A stretch of 64,000 nt of DNA from Burkholderia sp. Ac-20365 (lineage in GTDB: Bacteria > Pseudomonadota > Gammaproteobacteria > Burkholderiales > Burkholderiaceae): positions 62,001 through 126,000 of the forward strand of contig NZ_JAAGPI010000018.1 in NCBI RefSeq assembly GCF_017104715.1, given 5' to 3'. The notes under the pieces are model-generated. The model searched no databases, was not told the origin of the DNA, and saw nothing but the letters and a program-made list of their open reading frames with translations. The position numbers and the translations under genes were made by a program. This document shows positions 60,379 through 64,000 of the stretch, piece by piece. Numbering within the stretch: position 1 is the stretch's first letter; each line of letters begins with the position of its first letter.

Positions 60379-61938
60379 TCAGTGCGCGCCTGCCGCCGCA
60401 GCGCCGCCACCACCGCCCTTGCGTGGCTTCGTCAGCCAGATCAGCGGAATGATCACGATGAAGATCACCGCCGACAACCAGAAGATATCGTTCAGGCCGA
60501 GCATCGCAGCCTGCGCATTCAGCGAGCGCTCGAAGAACGCAACCGCCTGATCCATGTTGCCGCCGAGCGCCGAGTGAATCGTATTGAGCGCGTTCGCGTA
60601 ATCGGGGTTGTTCACGCTCGACTGTTCCGCGAGTTGCGCGTGATGCAGGATCGTCCGGTTGTTCCAGCCCGTCGAGATCAGCGACGTCCCCACGCCGCCC
60701 GCGAAGATCCGCGCAAAATTCGACAGACCCGCCGCAGCCGGAATTTTTTCAGCGGGCAGGCCCGACAGGATGATCGCCGTCAACGGCACGAAGAACAGCG
60801 CGGTCGGAATGCCTTGCAGCAGCGTCGGCAGAATCAGCGTCCATTGATCGACGCCCGTCGTGTATTGCGAGCGCATGAAGAACACGCCTGCGTAGCCGAG
60901 AAAAGCGAGTGTGGCGAGCACACGTGCATCGGAGCGCGGCATGATCTTCGCCATCACGGGCGCGAGCAGCACGGCGAAGATACCGAGCGGCGCTGTGACA
61001 AGACCTGCATCCACCGAACGATAGCCCAGATAGCCCTGAATCCACTGCGGCAAGATCACGAGGTTCGCAAAGAACACTGCATACGCGACTGAAATCGCAA
61101 TCGTGCCGCCACGGAAGTTCTGCACCGCAAAGAGCCGCAGATCGACGACCGGGTTCTTCTCCGTGAACTCCCAGATCAGGAAGAAGATAAAGCTGACCGC
61201 CGCGACTACCGCGAGCACGCAGATCACGGGCGAGCTGAACCAGTCCAGATCTTTGCCCTTGTCGAGCATGATCTGCAGCGATGCAACCCAGACGACCAGC
61301 GACAACAGGCCGATCTTGTCGATGGGCAGCTTGCGCGTCTGCGATTCGCGGTCGCGATAGAGCATCCACGTCACGCCAGCGGCAAAGATGCCAACGGGAA
61401 TGTTGATGTAGAAGATCCACGACCAGCTATAGCTGTCGGTGATCCAGCCGCCGAGCGCAGGACCTGCAATCGGGCCAACGGTCGCCGTCATCGCCCACAG
61501 CGACAGTGCCGTCGAGCTTTTCTCCTTCGGATACGAAGCGAGCAGAATGGCCTGCGAAAGCGGCGTCAACGGTCCCGCCACCAGCCCCTGCAAGATGCGC
61601 GCAGCGAGCAGCACAGTCAGATTCGGCGCGATGCCGCACAACCACGACGAAAACACGAACAGCAGGATCGAGACCACGAACAGCTTGATCTGGCCGACGC
61701 GTTGCGTAAGCCAGCCCGTCAGCGGAATGGCGATGGCATTGGCCGCGGAAAACAGCGTGATCACCCACGTGCCTTCGTCGACGGAGACGCCGAGGTTGCC
61801 GGAGATGGTTGGAATCGCAACGTTCGCGATGGACGAATCCAGCACGTTCATGAACGTCGCGAGCGCGACGGCGAGTGTCGCGAGGACCAGCTTGCCGCCG
61901 GTGAACGGGGCCGGTGCAGTTTGCGTCGAGGGATTCAT
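60379..61938 (-). CDS. DHA2-family MFS efflux transporter, EmrB-type
   Basis: A 519-residue 14-helix drug:H+ antiporter. Helix 1 FMNVLDSSIANVAIPTISGNLG, loop GWLTQRVGQIKLFV and motif C ATVGPIAGPALGGWIT in helix 5 identify DHA2 exporters. It forms a tripartite system with the EmrA-type adaptor (62014-63324) and outer membrane factor (63359 on) encoded upstream. ATG 61938 is taken; a longer in-frame start at 61974 lacks a site. The C terminus is Gly/Ala-rich. Confidence 0.93.
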   Translation of the reverse strand: MNPSTQTAPAPFTGGKLVLATLAVALATFMNVLDSSIANVAIPTISGNLGVSVDEGTWVITLFSAANAIAIPLTGWLTQRVGQIKLFVVSILLFVFSSWLCGIAPNLTVLLAARILQGLVAGPLTPLSQAILLASYPKEKSSTALSLWAMTATVGPIAGPALGGWITDSYSWSWIFYINIPVGIFAAGVTWMLYRDRESQTRKLPIDKIGLLSLVVWVASLQIMLDKGKDLDWFSSPVICVLAVVAAVSFIFFLIWEFTEKNPVVDLRLFAVQNFRGGTIAISVAYAVFFANLVILPQWIQGYLGYRSVDAGLVTAPLGIFAVLLAPVMAKIMPRSDARVLATLAFLGYAGVFFMRSQYTTGVDQWTLILPTLLQGIPTALFFVPLTAIILSGLPAEKIPAAAGLSNFARIFAGGVGTSLISTGWNNRTILHHAQLAEQSSVNNPDYANALNTIHSALGGNMDQAVAFFERSLNAQAAMLGLNDIFWLSAVIFIVIIPLIWLTKPRKGGGGGAAAAGAH

Positions 61939-62013
61939 GGCGCTTTCTTTATCTGACCTGTCAGGTAATTGCATAGACGAGGACGCGTTGGTGTGCGCGT
62001 CCTCTGCTTCGGC

Positions 62014-63324
62014 TTAGCCGGCGTGCGGCGCGGTAACGGCCTTATCGGAGGCGTCGCGCTTCGCGAGCGGCGCCCGCGCCGTGTCATGCGACGCCGCGCG
62101 CGTCGGCACCATGTTCTGCGCGATGATCCGGTCGATCTCGGCATCGGCCTGCGCGCCGTATTGCGCGAATACATCCGTGCGATAAGTCGTGTTCATCGCG
62201 GCGCCGAGTTGCGGCCCCGTGTTGTCGCGCGTGTCGACGTCGACATCCATCGAAAGACCGATACGCAGCGGGTGCGCTTCGAGTTCCTTCTGATCGAGCT
62301 GGATACGCGCGGGCAGACGCTGCACGACCTTGATCCAGTTGCCCGTTGCGTTCTGCGCGGGCAGCGTCGCGAACGCGCTGCCCGTGCCCGCCGAAAAGCC
62401 CACCACGCGGCCGTGATACTCCACCTTGCTGCCGTACACGTCGGCCGTCAGCGTAACGGGCTGACCGATGCGCATGTTGCGCAACTGGCTTTCCTTGTAG
62501 TTCGCATCGACCCACACGCCGTCGAGCGGCACCACGGCCATCAACGGCGTACCCGGCGATACGCGCTGGCCGACCTGCACCGAGCGCTTCGCCACGTAAC
62601 CGGTGACGGGCGCGGGCAGCGTGTTGCGCGCATACGCGAGGTACGCGTCGCGCACCTTCGAGGCGGCGGCCTGCACGTTCGGGTGTTCGGCGACCGTGGT
62701 GCGATCGGTCAACGCGCGGTTCGCTTCGGCCTGCTGGCGCGCGGCGTCGAGCGCGGCCTGCGCGGCCGTCACGGCGTCGCGTGCATGCGCGATGTCTTCC
62801 ATCGACACAGCGCCCGTGCTGGCGACCGCCTGACGACGACGCAAATCGTCCTGTGCACGCGCCAGGTCGGATTGCTTCTGCGCGACATTCGCTGCGTAGA
62901 AATCGTTGTTCACGTATAGGCCGCTCACCTGGCGCACGGTCTGGCCGAGCGTCGCTTCGGCGTTGCCCAGCGCGATCTTCGCATCGGCATTGTCGAGCGT
63001 GACGACCGGGTCGCCTGCCTTCACGATCTGCGTATCGTCCGCGTTCACGGCGATCACCGTGCCCGTCACTTGCGGCGTCAGTTGCACGAGATTGCCGCTG
63101 ACGTACGCGTCGTCGGTGGACTCGTGGTAGCGCGCGTAGGTCATGTAGTACGCGCCATACGCCGCCGACGACACAACCACGGCCACGCCCAGCAGCGCGA
63201 GCATCAGCTTGCGCTTGCGCGTGTTCGGCTCGCCTGAAGCAGCGGCCGCAGGCTTCGTTGCCGAGTCCTGCTTCGCGCCCGGCGTTTGCGTCGTTTCGCG
63301 ATCGGTGGTTTCGACTTCGCTCAT
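62014..63324 (-). CDS. HlyD/EmrA-family membrane fusion protein
   Basis: A 436-residue periplasmic adaptor: a cytoplasmic lead of ~38 residues, one membrane helix (LMLALLGVAVVVSSAAYGAYYM), a biotinyl-lipoyl-like domain (YESTDDAYVSGNLVQLTPQVTGTVIAVNADDTQIVKAGDPVVTLDNADAK-type pattern), a coiled-coil hairpin (~130-215) and beta-barrel. It links the inner-membrane EmrB-type pump with the NodT-type outer-membrane channel. AGGAG precedes the start. The tail (~400-436) is extra and low complexity. Confidence 0.93.
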   Translation of the reverse strand: MSEVETTDRETTQTPGAKQDSATKPAAAASGEPNTRKRKLMLALLGVAVVVSSAAYGAYYMTYARYHESTDDAYVSGNLVQLTPQVTGTVIAVNADDTQIVKAGDPVVTLDNADAKIALGNAEATLGQTVRQVSGLYVNNDFYAANVAQKQSDLARAQDDLRRRQAVASTGAVSMEDIAHARDAVTAAQAALDAARQQAEANRALTDRTTVAEHPNVQAAASKVRDAYLAYARNTLPAPVTGYVAKRSVQVGQRVSPGTPLMAVVPLDGVWVDANYKESQLRNMRIGQPVTLTADVYGSKVEYHGRVVGFSAGTGSAFATLPAQNATGNWIKVVQRLPARIQLDQKELEAHPLRIGLSMDVDVDTRDNTGPQLGAAMNTTYRTDVFAQYGAQADAEIDRIIAQNMVPTRAASHDTARAPLAKRDASDKAVTAPHAG

Positions 63325-63358
63325 TATCTATTCTCCTGGCAGTTCGATCGGTGGCCGC

Positions 63359-64000
63359 TCAATGCGCGGCGGCGGAAGACGTTTCGGTGGCAGACGCGAC
63401 GCGCGCGTTCTGATCTTCATTCGATGCATCGACAAAACCGCCGCCCAGCGCGGACGCAAGCGCGATCTGCTGGTCGCGGCGATCCATGCGCAGATTCGCG
63501 ACGGCCTGATCGGCGGAGAGCGCGTTCACATCGGCGTTCAATACGGTCAGCTGGTTCGTAAGCCCCGCCTTGTATTGCACGAGCGCGAGCTGGTCGGCCT
63601 GACGCGCGGCGGTCTGCGCGGTCTGCGCATCGACAAGCTGTCCGTCCGTCGAGCGCACGCCGGCGAGTTGCGTGGCGACTTCGCTCAATGCAGTCACGAG
63701 CGTCTGGTTATAGGTCGCAACCGCATAGTCGAAATCCGCGTAACGGCCCTTCAGCTGCGCGCGCAGTTCGCCCGCGTCGAAGATCGGCAGATGGATCGCG
63801 GGGCCGACCGACGCCGTACGGCTCGCTGCCGTCAGAAAGCGGCCGAAACCGAACGCGTCGAGACCGAGCGCGGCGCTCAGGTTGATGTCGGGATAGAACT
63901 CAGCCTTGGCTTCCTTCACGTCGTGCGTCTGCGCATCGACGCGCCAGCGCGCGGCCACGATGTCCGGGCGGCGGCTCACGAGATCGGCGGGCAGGTTGTC
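63359..64000 (-). CDS. Outer-membrane efflux protein, NodT/OprM family (5' part outside window)
   Basis: The C-terminal ~213 residues of an RND/MFS-type outer membrane factor; the frame is open to the window edge. LPADLVSRRPDIVAARWRVDAQTHDVKEAKAEFYPDINLSAALGL is the hallmark of the second repeat of NodT proteins, followed by the coiled coil (YADFDYAVATYNQTLVTALSEVATQLAGVRS). It is the first gene of the outer membrane factor-EmrA-EmrB operon, 34 bp before the adaptor. Confidence 0.93.
   Translation of the reverse strand, partial: DNLPADLVSRRPDIVAARWRVDAQTHDVKEAKAEFYPDINLSAALGLDAFGFGRFLTAASRTASVGPAIHLPIFDAGELRAQLKGRYADFDYAVATYNQTLVTALSEVATQLAGVRSTDGQLVDAQTAQTAARQADQLALVQYKAGLTNQLTVLNADVNALSADQAVANLRMDRRDQQIALASALGGGFVDASNEDQNARVASATETSSAAAH

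Overview
The window reads as chromosomal DNA of a high-GC betaproteobacterium of the family Burkholderiaceae, most likely Paraburkholderia, Caballeronia or Burkholderia. Gene density, strong third-position GC preference, the gene families (pobA with a PobR-like regulator, DUF3562, mprF-acvB, EmrAB with a NodT-type outer membrane factor) and a characteristic palindromic intergenic repeat all point there. No rRNA, tRNA, CRISPR array or transposase gene was seen. The window opens inside a LysR regulator and closes inside an outer-membrane efflux gene.

Region 1 (650-10700) is one long nitrogen-scavenging operon: a NtrC-like dyad, a sigma-54 type promoter and a textbook guanidine-I (ykkC) riboswitch precede an ABC importer, two DUF1989 urea-carboxylase-associated proteins (carboxyguanidine deiminase pair), a biotin-dependent urea/guanidine carboxylase and allophanate hydrolase. 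Together they should import guanidine, carboxylate it, deiminate carboxyguanidine and split allophanate to ammonia and CO2. Region 2 (10.7-15.1 kb) holds small housekeeping and accessory genes (VOC, glycine-zipper lipoprotein, RidA, ABM, SDR, cupin, YjbQ). Region 3 (15.1-17.4 kb) is an AT-richer accessory islet: a frameshifted PAAR remnant, then a tightly overlapped PAAR / Tae4-type amidase / small two-helix membrane protein cassette, the last a candidate immunity protein for the type VI effector.

Region 4 (17.7-28.8 kb) carries dispersed genes: DUF3562, an LMW-phosphatase-like protein lacking the catalytic arginine, an FKBP isomerase, an AhpD-like protein, a chemoreceptor, a receiver-only response regulator, a phospholipase D lipoprotein, a lytic transglycosylase, a LysR regulator and a TauE-type exporter. 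Region 5 (28.8-34.8 kb) is bracketed by two inverted copies of a 649-bp noncoding module with internal palindromes and flanking simple repeats (15 perfect TTTTGG units at one edge); they enclose five genes.

Region 6 (34.8-43.4 kb) has a catalase, then a MurR/RpiR regulator followed by ddpXABCDF for uptake and cleavage of D-Ala-D-Ala. Region 7 (43.4-53.4 kb) is catabolic: an uncharacterised SDR/flavoprotein/NIPSNAP/MFS operon divergent from a PobR-like activator, pobA, a BON protein and a two-subunit molybdenum hydroxylase. Region 8 (53.8-64 kb) includes a 24-residue membrane protein behind a strong sigma-54 motif, an mprF-acvB lysyl-phosphatidylglycerol operon, a TPR membrane protein and an EmrAB-type tripartite efflux system.
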